Origin: Arthrobacter sp. N199823
GTDB lineage: Bacteria; Actinomycetota; Actinomycetes; Actinomycetales; Micrococcaceae
Length of the DNA: 64,000 nucleotides
Assembly (NCBI RefSeq): GCF_002929705.1
Contig: NZ_PJIN01000005.1
Location: forward strand, 186,001-250,000
Direction of reading: 5' to 3'
The notes beneath the pieces were generated by a model, which was given only the letters and a program-made list of their open reading frames with translations, searched no databases and was not told the DNA's origin. The position numbers and the translations under genes were made by a program. Positions 17,795 to 25,633 of this stretch are shown in pieces (position 1 is the stretch's first letter; each line of letters begins with the position of its first letter).

Positions 17795-17823
17795 TTGACC
17801 ATCGACAAAAGTTCCCTTAGGTT
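17795..17823 (+). promoter_or_regulatory. promoter of the locus 1 catabolic operon
   Basis: -35 TTGACC at 17795-17800, a 17-bp spacer, and -10 TAGGTT at 17818-17823, 38 bases before the first gene. Compared with the transporter promoter at 15056-15028, 23 of 29 positions are identical, including TCGACA-AAGTTC inside the spacer. A common regulator bound within the core promoter would explain this. Confidence 0.75.
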
Positions 17824-17861
17824 GATTCTTGAACACACTTACATGCCTTCAAGGAGTTTCA

Positions 17862-18596
17862 ATGACGTATTCCCTTCAGCTGTACACAGTCCGCAAGCCC
17901 CTTGAAGAAGACTTGCCAGGAACCATTGCTCGCGTCGCCGCGTTGGGGTTCACCCAGGTTGAGCCGTACAACTTCGTCGCCACGGCCGATGCCCTCGCCG
18001 CCGCGTTCGCCGAGAACGGCATCACCGCACCATCAGGCCACGCGCCCTTGCTCAGTGCTGATCAGGACGAAATCTTTGCAGCGGCCAAGAAGCTGGGCAT
18101 CACCACAGTGATCGATCCGTTCATTGCCGCAGACCAGTGGCAGACCGCCGAGGACGTGCAGAAGATCGCCGAAGGCCTCAACGCCGCAGCCAAGAAGGGT
18201 GCCGAATATGGCATCCGCGTGGGCTACCACAACCACCAGTGGGAGTTGGAGTCCACCATCAACGGCACCACGGCCCTGCAGTACTTCGAAACTCTGCTGG
18301 ATCCGGAACTCATCTTGGAAGTAGACACCTACTGGGTTTCCGTGGGCGGTGCCAATGCCGTTGACGTCCTGACCAGCTTGGGTGATCGCGTGAAGTTCAT
18401 CCACATCAAGGACGGCCCCTTGACCACCGACAACCTGGCCCAGCTTCCTGCCGGCCAGGGTCAGGTCCCCATCTGGGACGTCATTGACGCCGCCAAGTCA
18501 CTGGAAGTTGGCGTTGTGGAATTCGATGACTATGCCGGCGACATCTTCGAAGGCATCGCTGCAAGCCTCGCCTTCCTTAACGCCGGAAAGGTCTAA
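17862..18596 (+). CDS. sugar phosphate isomerase/epimerase-like TIM-barrel protein
   Basis: A 244-residue AP-endonuclease-2-like TIM barrel (IolE/IolI/hydroxypyruvate isomerase superfamily). Metal-ligand regions are visible: VEPYNF, the His-rich GYHNHQWEL, LEVDTYWV, IHIKDG and VVEFDDY. ATG 17862 has AAGGAG upstream. It is first of four tightly spaced genes, with 5 bp to the next. Family members isomerise or dehydrate keto-sugars and inosose. In this operon it probably acts on the product of one of the two dehydrogenases. Confidence 0.88.
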   Translation: MTYSLQLYTVRKPLEEDLPGTIARVAALGFTQVEPYNFVATADALAAAFAENGITAPSGHAPLLSADQDEIFAAAKKLGITTVIDPFIAADQWQTAEDVQKIAEGLNAAAKKGAEYGIRVGYHNHQWELESTINGTTALQYFETLLDPELILEVDTYWVSVGGANAVDVLTSLGDRVKFIHIKDGPLTTDNLAQLPAGQGQVPIWDVIDAAKSLEVGVVEFDDYAGDIFEGIAASLAFLNAGKV

Positions 18597-18601
18597 TCAC
18601 C

Positions 18602-19708
18602 ATGGCAAAAACAGGACCCGTCGGCATTGCCTTCATTGGCGCTGGCAACATCAGCAAGCAGTACCTGGACAACCTGACCACCTTCCCTGACGTGAAGGTG
18701 CTGGTCATCGCCGATCTCTTCGAGGACGCAGCAGCCGCACGCGCGGCCGAATACGGTGTTGAAATTTCCGGCGGCGTCGATGTGGCGCTCAACCACCCCG
18801 ACGTTGAAATCATCGTCAACCTCACCATCCCGGCCGCCCACGTGGAAGTTGCCACGGCAGCCGTCCGCGCAGGCAAGCACGTCTGGACGGAAAAGCCGTT
18901 CTCCCTTGACCGCGAAAGTGGTTTGGGTCTGCTGAAGGAAGCAGATGCCGCAGGTGTTCGTCTCGGCTGTGCACCCGATACCTTCCTTGGTGCAGGACTG
19001 CAGACGGCTCGCCGCCTGATCGACAGCGGAGCCATTGGCACCCCGCTGACGGCGCTGACCATGTTCCAGTCACCCGGCCCGGAGTCTTGGCACCCGAACC
19101 CCTCGTTCTTGTTCCAGGAAGGTGCCGGTCCGCTCTTTGATATGGCGCCGTACTACCTGACCACACTGGTGCAGGCCTTTGGCCCGCTCTCCAAGGTGGC
19201 CGCCGTTGGCAACACCGCGTTCCCCACCCGCACCATCGGCTCGGGCCCCAAGGAAGGCGAGGTATTCGACGTCGAGGTTCCCACCCACGTCAGCGCCATC
19301 GCTCAGTTCGAATCCGGCGCCTCCTCGCACAGCGTCTTCAGCTTCGAATCCCCGCGCCCGCGCATGGGATTTGTGGAGATCACAGGCACCGAAGGCACCA
19401 TTTCGCTTCCGGATCCGAACAACTTCGACGGCGAAATCCAGATCTTCAAGAACGGCGACGAAGACTGGACCACAGTCCCCGCCGAAGGTCCGGATCACGG
19501 CCGCGGCCTGGGCGTGCTGGACATGGCCCGCTCCATCCGCGCCGGTGTCCCGCACCGCGCCACCGGCGAGCTGGCCTACCACATCCTCGACGCGATGGTC
19601 TCGATCACGGAGTCCGTCAACAGCGGAGAATTCGTGGACGTTGCCAGCTCCGCCCCAAGCTCCGAGGCAGTGCCCGTTGACTGGGCACCCACCGACGCGA
19701 CCCTCTAG
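18602..19708 (+). CDS. Gfo/Idh/MocA family dehydrogenase A, sugar locus 1
   Basis: A 368-residue NAD(P)-dependent oxidoreductase. A Rossmann fold (IAFIGAGNISKQYL, about residues 9-22) leads to the family motif HVWTEKPFSLD, which carries the conserved EKP lysine. A C-terminal alpha/beta domain follows, with GPLFDMAPYYLTTLVQAFG supplying the Asp and Tyr-region catalytic residues in place of the common DxxxH. Family members oxidise a sugar hydroxyl. It is second in the operon and distinct from the third gene, so two oxidation or reduction steps are implied. Confidence 0.9.
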   Translation: MAKTGPVGIAFIGAGNISKQYLDNLTTFPDVKVLVIADLFEDAAAARAAEYGVEISGGVDVALNHPDVEIIVNLTIPAAHVEVATAAVRAGKHVWTEKPFSLDRESGLGLLKEADAAGVRLGCAPDTFLGAGLQTARRLIDSGAIGTPLTALTMFQSPGPESWHPNPSFLFQEGAGPLFDMAPYYLTTLVQAFGPLSKVAAVGNTAFPTRTIGSGPKEGEVFDVEVPTHVSAIAQFESGASSHSVFSFESPRPRMGFVEITGTEGTISLPDPNNFDGEIQIFKNGDEDWTTVPAEGPDHGRGLGVLDMARSIRAGVPHRATGELAYHILDAMVSITESVNSGEFVDVASSAPSSEAVPVDWAPTDATL

Positions 19709-19719
19709 GAATCACGATC

Positions 19720-20895
19720 ATGACCTCCCCTCAATCACAGGCCACCCGCCCTCTCGGCGTGGCTGCCATCGGCTACGCGTTCATGGGCCAGGCCCACTCG
19801 AACGCTTGGCGCACCGTGGCCAACCACTTCGACGTCCCTGACTTCGAGCAAAAGGTCTTGGTGGGCCGGGATGCCGTGGCCGTTGCTGCCGCCGCAAAGA
19901 AGTACGGCTGGAGCGAATCGGCCACCGATTGGCGGGAGGTCATTGCCCGCGATGACATTGACATTGTGGACATCTGCGCCCCCGGCTGGCTGCACGCTGA
20001 AATTGCAACGGCGGCACTCGCCGCCGGCAAGCATGTACTGGTGGAGAAGCCGCTGGCCAACTCCATGGCCGAATCCGAGACCATGGTTACCGCGGCCCAA
20101 TCGGCCAGGGCTGCGGGCGTGCGCTCCATGGTGGGGTTCAACTACCGCCGCATCCCGGCACTGGCTTTGGCTCGCAAGCTCATCGCAGACGGTGAGTTAG
20201 GCAGCATCCGTCAGGTCCGCGCGTCGTACTTGCAGGACTGGCTGGCCGACAGCGAATCCCCCATGACCTGGCGGCTGCGTAAAGAAACCGCGGGCTCGGG
20301 CGCGCTGGGCGACATTGCCTCGCACGCCATCGATCAGGTCCAGTATCTCCTCGGTGACACCGTCACGCAGGTGTCCGGCAAGCTGCACACCTTTACCACC
20401 GAGCGTCCGGGTCCCGACGGTCCCGAACCTGTCACGGTCGACGACGCCGCCTGGGCCACGCTGTCCATGGCCAGCGGCGCTGTGGCCAGCATTGACGTCT
20501 CACGGGTGGCGCTGGGTCAGAAGAATGCCCTCCGTGTGGAGGTCTATGGCACCGCCGGGGCGCTCACCTTCAACTTGGAAAACCCCAATGAGCTGTTCTT
20601 CCTCAACGGGACCGAGCCCATTGAAGTCCAGGGCTTTAGGCGCATTCTCGTCACTGAACCCGAGCACCCCTATATTTCCGGTTGGTGGCCGCAGGGGCAT
20701 GTGATTGGCTGGGAGCACAGCTTCACGCATCAGATTCGCGACTTCCTGCTGAACATTTCCACCGGAACCGACCCCTCGCCGTCGTTCGAGGAAGGCTACG
20801 GTGTGCAGCAGGTCTTGGCGGCCATCGAGGCCTCCTCGGCAGCTGACGGAACCACCGTCGCCATCCCCCAACTCATCACCACCTCAAAGGACTGA
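19720..20895 (+). CDS. Gfo/Idh/MocA family dehydrogenase B, sugar locus 1
   Basis: A 391-residue member with [13 protein letters not shown] at the nucleotide loop, [23 protein letters not shown], and [19 protein letters not shown] (the catalytic Asp-His pair). By recall, this pattern and its length are close to the levoglucosan dehydrogenase group of Arthrobacter-type bacteria, which makes a 3-keto sugar. That comparison is from memory, not alignment. It precedes a TIM-barrel enzyme that starts four bases after its stop. Confidence 0.9.
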   Translation: MTSPQSQATRPLGVAAIGYAFMGQAHSNAWRTVANHFDVPDFEQKVLVGRDAVAVAAAAKKYGWSESATDWREVIARDDIDIVDICAPGWLHAEIATAALAAGKHVLVEKPLANSMAESETMVTAAQSARAAGVRSMVGFNYRRIPALALARKLIADGELGSIRQVRASYLQDWLADSESPMTWRLRKETAGSGALGDIASHAIDQVQYLLGDTVTQVSGKLHTFTTERPGPDGPEPVTVDDAAWATLSMASGAVASIDVSRVALGQKNALRVEVYGTAGALTFNLENPNELFFLNGTEPIEVQGFRRILVTEPEHPYISGWWPQGHVIGWEHSFTHQIRDFLLNISTGTDPSPSFEEGYGVQQVLAAIEASSAADGTTVAIPQLITTSKD

Positions 20896-20899
20896 ACGC

Positions 20900-21901
20900 A
20901 TGAGCCGCCCGTACACCTTGTTCACCGGCCAATGGGCCGATCTCCCGCTCGAAGAAGTGGCCAAGTTGGCTTCCGGTTGGGGCTACGAAGGCCTGGAAAT
21001 TGCCTGCTCTGGCGATCACTTGGACCCTTGGCGCTGGGACGAGCCCGGCTATGTTGCCGGCAAGCTCGCCATGCTCGAAGGCTACGGCCTCAAGGTTTGG
21101 GCCATCTCCAACCACCTCAAGGGTCAGGCCGTGTGCGATGACCCCATCGACTTCCGCCACCAGGCAATTGTCGGCTCGAAGGTGTGGGGCGACGGTGATC
21201 CTGAAGGCGTCCGGCAGCGTGCCGCCGAGGAAATGAAGCTCACGGCGCGCCTGGCACAGGCCTTGGGCGTCAAGACAGTTGTGGGTTTCACCGGTTCCTC
21301 GATCTGGCAGTACGTAGCCATGTTCCCGCCCGTCCCGGAATCCGTGATCGAGGCCGGTTACCAGGACTTCGCTGACCGCTGGAACCCCATCCTGGATGTC
21401 TTTGACGAATGTGGTGTGCGTTTCGCCCACGAGGTTCACCCCTCAGAAATCGCCTACGACTACTGGACCACCGTGCGCACACTGGAGGCCATTGGTCACC
21501 GCCCAGCGTTCGGACTGAATTGGGATCCCTCCCACTTCATGTGGCAGGGCATTGACCCGGTCTCCTTCATCTGGGACTTCAAAGACCGGATTTACCATGT
21601 TGACTGCAAGGACACGAAGCTGCGCCCCACCGGCCGCAACACTGTCATGGGATCGCACCTGCCGTGGGGAGATCCGCGCCGCGGCTGGGACTTCGTCTCG
21701 GCTGGCCGAGGCGATGTGCCCTGGGAATCCTCCTTCCGCGCACTGACGGCCATTGGATATGACGGCCCCATCTCCATCGAGTGGGAAGACGCCGGCATGG
21801 ACCGTCTCCAAGGCGCGCCCGAGGCCCTCGAAGCACTGCGTAAGTTCGATTTCGCCCCGTCCGCGTTGTCCTTCGACGCCGCGTTCAGCAACCAGGGCTG
21901 A
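20900..21901 (+). CDS. sugar phosphate isomerase/epimerase-like TIM-barrel protein, long form
   Basis: A 333-residue TIM barrel of the xylose-isomerase-like superfamily. It has [33 protein letters not shown] (metal-binding Glu and His), [16 protein letters not shown], and [10 protein letters not shown]. The long form and the GDHLD segment are shared with enzymes that act on 3-keto-glycosides or hydroxyketo-sugars in oxidative sugar pathways. ATG 20900 lies four bases after the dehydrogenase stop. It is last in the operon, before a nested hairpin terminator. Confidence 0.88.
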   Translation: MSRPYTLFTGQWADLPLEEVAKLASGWGYEGLEIACSGDHLDPWRWDEPGYVAGKLAMLEGYGLKVWAISNHLKGQAVCDDPIDFRHQAIVGSKVWGDGDPEGVRQRAAEEMKLTARLAQALGVKTVVGFTGSSIWQYVAMFPPVPESVIEAGYQDFADRWNPILDVFDECGVRFAHEVHPSEIAYDYWTTVRTLEAIGHRPAFGLNWDPSHFMWQGIDPVSFIWDFKDRIYHVDCKDTKLRPTGRNTVMGSHLPWGDPRRGWDFVSAGRGDVPWESSFRALTAIGYDGPISIEWEDAGMDRLQGAPEALEALRKFDFAPSALSFDAAFSNQG

Positions 21902-21910
21902 CCCGCTATT

Positions 21911-21986
21911 CGCCGAGTCAGACGGAGAGCCGCCGAGTCAGACGCTGCGCAACGTCTGACTCGGCGGCGGTCCGTCAGACTCGGCG
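21911..21986. terminator. nested double-stem terminator of the catabolic operon
   Basis: Inner stem: perfect 16-bp arms 21929-21944 and 21953-21968 (GCCGCCGAGTCAGACG), 8-base loop. Outer stem: 21911-21926 with 21971-21986, 16 bp with one mismatch, built from the same CCGAGTCAGAC word. Four copies of one word thus make two concentric stems. Confidence 0.8.
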
Positions 21987-22009
21987 TCCGGCGATAGAGT
22001 GGATGAACT

Positions 22010-22390
22010 ATGAGCATTCCGAAAAATGCACCCGCCTCGGTGCGCATTGATGCGTGGCTGTGGTCCATCCGTGCCTACAAGACCCGGTCCCTGGCCACCG
22101 CTGCCTGCCGCGCGGGCCACGTGAAACTCAACGACGCCAACGCCAAGGCCGCCCACACCGTGGTCCCAGGCGATACCATCCGAGTCCGCCAGCCCGGTTA
22201 CGACAGGATCCTTGAGGTCCGTGCGCTCATCAACAAGCGCGTGGGCCCGGAAGCCGCCTCACACTGTTTTACCGACCACACTCCCCCGCGCCCGGTCCTG
22301 CCGGCGCTCGGCCTGCCGCAGCGCGACCGCGGCACCGGCCGTCCCACCAAAAAGGACCGCCGCGAAATGGATAGACTCCGCGGGGACTGA
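22010..22390 (+). CDS. hslR: S4-domain RNA-binding protein, Hsp15-like
   Basis: A 126-residue basic protein. The S4 domain occupies the N-terminal 60 residues (VRIDAWLWSIRAYKTRSLA, CRAGHVKLND, DTIRVRQ). The C-terminal tail, rich in Arg and Lys, includes RGTGRPTKKDRREMDRLRG, a hallmark of Hsp15. E. coli Hsp15 binds stalled 50S subunits carrying nascent chains. It is monocistronic between two hairpins. Confidence 0.9.
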   Translation: MSIPKNAPASVRIDAWLWSIRAYKTRSLATAACRAGHVKLNDANAKAAHTVVPGDTIRVRQPGYDRILEVRALINKRVGPEAASHCFTDHTPPRPVLPALGLPQRDRGTGRPTKKDRREMDRLRGD

Positions 22391-22408
22391 TCCCGCCACG
22401 GGCGCTCC

Positions 22409-22463
22409 AAAGCCAAGGGCCGTCGTCGTACTTTTAGAAAGTACGACGGCGGCCCTTGGCTTT
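22409..22463. terminator. 26-bp hairpin terminator
   Basis: Arms 22409-22434 and 22438-22463 pair over 26 bases with a single G-U, loop TAG, and T-runs at the 3' side on both strands. It lies between the convergent S4-domain and RNase J genes. It contains the recurrent GTACGACGGCGGC word. Confidence 0.9.
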
Positions 22464-22521
22464 TGTGGTGCTTGGCTCAGGAGTGCGTGGGAACGGGCAG
22501 AAGCCAAGCCCGGACGCAGAA

Positions 22522-22562
22522 GAGGGCCCGAACACTCACCGCTTGGGATGGTGTCCGGGCCC
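22522..22562 (-). terminator. hairpin just past RNase J
   Basis: AGGGCCCGAACAC at 22522-22534 pairs with GTGTCCGGGCCCT at 22550-22562 (one mismatch). It begins 16 bases after the RNase J stop. Confidence 0.65.
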
Positions 22563-22578
22563 TCAAAAGGGTTAAGGC

Positions 22579-24252
22579 TTACGCCTCGACGATGATGACG
22601 GTGTAGACGGGCTTGCGACGCAGCGCGCGGTCAGACCAGCGCAGCAGGCCGTTGGCCACAGCCTTCTCGGCGTTGGGGCCCGTCTTTTCGCCGCGGAGAC
22701 CGCTGATGGTCTTCTCGACGATGACGGCAGCCTTCTCAATGTCCTTGGGCGTCAGGTTGAAGCCGACCGAGAAGAATTCGGGGTCTTCTTCAATCTTGCC
22801 GGTGTCCGGGTTGACGATCAGCAGAACGGTGACGGCGCCATCTTCGGCGAGACGGATGCGATCCTGCAGCGACTCTTCAGTAGCTGCACCAGCAACCATG
22901 TTCTCGACGTAGACGTAAGCTGCCGGAACACTGCCAACAACCTTGGCAACGTGATCCTTGAGGTCAATCACGGTGCCGTCGTCAACGATGAACGCGTTCT
23001 TGGGATCCACACCGGTGCGGACAGCCAGTTCGGCGTTCGCCTTCAGGTGGCGGTATTCGCCGTGAACCGGCATGACGTTCTTGGGACGGACCAGGTTGTA
23101 GCAGTACACGAGCTCGCCGGCACTAGCGTGACCGGAGACGTGCACCTTGGCGTTGCCCTTGTGAATGACGTTGGCGCCCTGCTTGGTGAGGTCGTTGATC
23201 AGGCGGTAGATCGAGGACTCGTTACCGGGTACCAGCGAGCTAGCCAGCAGCACGGTGTCACCGTCGGTCAGGTTAATCTGGTGGTCACCGTTGGCCATGC
23301 GGGCCAGCGCTGCCATGGGCTCACCCTGTGAACCAGTGCAGATCAGAACGGCCTTTTCGGGGGCCATCTTTTCCAGTTCCTTGGCCTCAACGAGCATGCC
23401 GCGCGGGATCTTCAAGTAGCCCAGTTCGCGCGCTGTGGTCATGTTGCGGACCATGGAGCGGCCAACAAAGGCGATCTTGCGGTTGTACTTGTGAGCAGAA
23501 TCGATGATCTGCTGAATGCGGTGCACGTGGCTGGCGAAGCTGGAGACAATGACGCGGCGAGGGGCCGTGCGCATGACCTGGTCGATGGCCGGGATCAGGT
23601 CCGCTTCAGCGGCCAGGAATCCGGGAACCTCGGCGTTGGTGGAGTCAGGCAGGAACAAGTCCACGCCTTCTTCACCCAAGCGAGCGAAGCCGGCGAGGTC
23701 GGTGATGCGCTTATCCAGCGGGAACTGGTCCATCTTGAAGTCGCCAGTTTCCAGCACCAGGCCGGCAGGCGTACGGATGGCAACAGCCAGACCGTCCGGG
23801 ATGGAGTGGTTGACGGCCAGGAATTCAACATCGAACGGGCCGAACTTGCGTCGGTCGCCTTCCTTGACCTGGATCATCTTGCCCTTGATGCGGTGCTCTT
23901 CAAGCTTGGTCTTCAAGAAGGCCAGGGTCAGCTTGGCGGAGATCACGGGGATGTCGCCGCGGTGCTTGAGCAGGTACGGGACACCACCAATGTGGTCTTC
24001 GTGGCCGTGGGTCAGCACCAGGCCAACCACGTCCTGCCAGCGGTTCTTCAAGTACGAGAAGTCCGGCAGAATCAAGTCAACGCCGGGGTGGTGATCCTCG
24101 GGGAAGAGCACGCCGCAGTCAACGATCAGCAACTTTCCCGCGTATTCGAAGACGGTCATGTTGCGGCCAATCTCCCCCAAACCACCAAGTGCGACGATGC
24201 GCATGGCACCTTCGGCGAGGGCGGGCGGGGCCTGGCGTGCAGTTCTTCTCAT
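22579..24252 (-). CDS. rnj: ribonuclease J
   Basis: A 557-residue metallo-beta-lactamase/beta-CASP RNase, combining 5'-3' exonuclease and endonuclease activity in mRNA and rRNA maturation. The metal motif THGHEDHIGG is at about residues 81-90. Other motifs are LETGDFKMD, the beta-CASP SFASHVHRIQQI, ICTGSQGEP, and SGHASAGELVY with PVHGEYRHL. ATG 24252 is preferred over a TTG three codons upstream. It is flanked by hairpins on both sides. Length fits the family. Confidence 0.97.
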   Translation of the reverse strand: MRRTARQAPPALAEGAMRIVALGGLGEIGRNMTVFEYAGKLLIVDCGVLFPEDHHPGVDLILPDFSYLKNRWQDVVGLVLTHGHEDHIGGVPYLLKHRGDIPVISAKLTLAFLKTKLEEHRIKGKMIQVKEGDRRKFGPFDVEFLAVNHSIPDGLAVAIRTPAGLVLETGDFKMDQFPLDKRITDLAGFARLGEEGVDLFLPDSTNAEVPGFLAAEADLIPAIDQVMRTAPRRVIVSSFASHVHRIQQIIDSAHKYNRKIAFVGRSMVRNMTTARELGYLKIPRGMLVEAKELEKMAPEKAVLICTGSQGEPMAALARMANGDHQINLTDGDTVLLASSLVPGNESSIYRLINDLTKQGANVIHKGNAKVHVSGHASAGELVYCYNLVRPKNVMPVHGEYRHLKANAELAVRTGVDPKNAFIVDDGTVIDLKDHVAKVVGSVPAAYVYVENMVAGAATEESLQDRIRLAEDGAVTVLLIVNPDTGKIEEDPEFFSVGFNLTPKDIEKAAVIVEKTISGLRGEKTGPNAEKAVANGLLRWSDRALRRKPVYTVIIVEA

Positions 24253-24405
24253 GGGTTCCAAACTTGGTGCTGTAGTGGGTGGCCGCCACGGCAGTGCGCG
24301 GCTTTCTTGTGCGATACTTTCGGCTAAATGCCGGTCTGGTGTCGCTAAAAGTTAAGGGGGATTGCTCCACTCCCGATTTTACCACCGCAGCAGAATAGCT
24401 AACGC

Positions 24406-24447
24406 CACGTGCCGCCGTCGTTATTTCAAGTACGACGGCGGCACGTG
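24406..24447 (-). terminator. hairpin terminator after the ABC importer operon
   Basis: Perfect 16-bp stem (24406-24421 with 24432-24447), 10-base loop. Both arms carry GCCGCCGTCGT or its complement, the word shared with other terminators in the window. Confidence 0.8.
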
Positions 24448-24469
24448 TGTTTCGCTATTCGCTCACCCT

Positions 24470-25633
24470 TTACGGAGCAACAGGAAGCAGCCACCCCCGG
24501 TCGGCCTTGATGCCAACACTGACGGTGTCCATGACCTCGAAAATCTCGCTGGCCGCAGCATCGGAGACAAGTGCAACGATGCTGCCGGAGTCCGTTTCAA
24601 CTTCGTATTCAACAGATTCCCCATGGAAGATGACGCTGAGTACACGCCCAACCTCTCCGTGAACACTGTCTGCTTCCGGGTTGAGGGTCAGCAACACTGA
24701 CTCAGGACGCACCATGAGCAGTACTTCCCCATCGAGCGTGACGTCGTCGTGCGTTTCGACGTCACGCTCCCTCCCAAGTGCGAATACCCTGGACCGGTGG
24801 CCCTCCGGATCGGTCAATAGCGTCGCGTCCAAGAAGTTGGCACGCCCAATGAAGTCCGCCACGAAAATGGACGACGGGCGTCGGTAGACACGTTCCGGGG
24901 TATCAATTTGTTCAATTTTCCCCTGGTTCATGACCACGATGCGATCGGAGAGGGTCATGGCCTCATCCTGATCGTGGGTGACAAAGATGCTCGTGATCCC
25001 GAGCCGCTTTTGCAGTCGGCGGATTTCATTGCGCATCTGCACACGAAGTTTCGCATCAAGATTCGACAGCGGTTCATCAAACAAAAGAACCTTCGGCCTC
25101 ATGACCAAAGCCCTGGCCAGCGCCACCCGCTGCTGCTGACCGCCGGACAGCTGGTGCGGCGCCCTGTCTGCGTACGGAATGAGGTTCATGATCGTCAGAG
25201 CGGTGTCGACTTCTTCCTTCAGCCGTTTCTCCGAGGTCTTCTTCAACTTCAGCCCGTAGGCAACATTCTGACGCACCGACAAGTGCGGGAACAGTGCATA
25301 GGACTGAAAGACCATCGACATGGGCCGCTTGTTGGGCGCCACTGAGACCATGTCGACTCCGTCAACGGCGACGTGGCCGGAACTGGGAGTCTCAAAGCCG
25401 GCAATCATGCGCAGTGTTGATGTTTTGCCACACCCTGAAGGACCCAACAGGGTCACGAATTCCCCTGCCTTGATGTGCAGGTCGACGTTATCGACGGCGA
25501 TAGGATCAGCGGCACGGGTGCCATATCTTTTTGTCAGAGCGGATAGCGTGACCTGCCCACTCTCTTCGGCGGGCGAGAATTCGATGGCTTCGGAGGTGTC
25601 GGAAATTGGTTCAGCGGCGGTGAGATTGTCCAC
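24470..25633 (-). CDS. ABC transporter ATP-binding protein (Fe3+/AfuC type)
   Basis: A 387-residue importer ATPase. Walker A is GPSGCGKTS, the Q-loop is in VFQSYALFPHLSV, the signature is LSGGQQQRVALARAL, and Walker B is LLFDEPLSNLDAKLR, with THDQDEAM for the H-loop. A TOBE-like C-terminal domain follows. It overlaps the permease gene by 23 bases and is last in the operon. It energises the two-domain permease upstream. The family includes transporters for ferric iron, thiamine, hexose phosphate and 2-aminoethylphosphonate; the sequence does not decide. Confidence 0.93.
   Translation of the reverse strand: MDNLTAAEPISDTSEAIEFSPAEESGQVTLSALTKRYGTRAADPIAVDNVDLHIKAGEFVTLLGPSGCGKTSTLRMIAGFETPSSGHVAVDGVDMVSVAPNKRPMSMVFQSYALFPHLSVRQNVAYGLKLKKTSEKRLKEEVDTALTIMNLIPYADRAPHQLSGGQQQRVALARALVMRPKVLLFDEPLSNLDAKLRVQMRNEIRRLQKRLGITSIFVTHDQDEAMTLSDRIVVMNQGKIEQIDTPERVYRRPSSIFVADFIGRANFLDATLLTDPEGHRSRVFALGRERDVETHDDVTLDGEVLLMVRPESVLLTLNPEADSVHGEVGRVLSVIFHGESVEYEVETDSGSIVALVSDAAASEIFEVMDTVSVGIKADRGWLLPVAP

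Noticed and set aside
21911-21986. Repeated CCGAGTCAGAC as a short CRISPR or direct-repeat array.
   Set aside because: Copies are inverted with respect to one another and form two nested stems after an operon end, so a terminator fits better.
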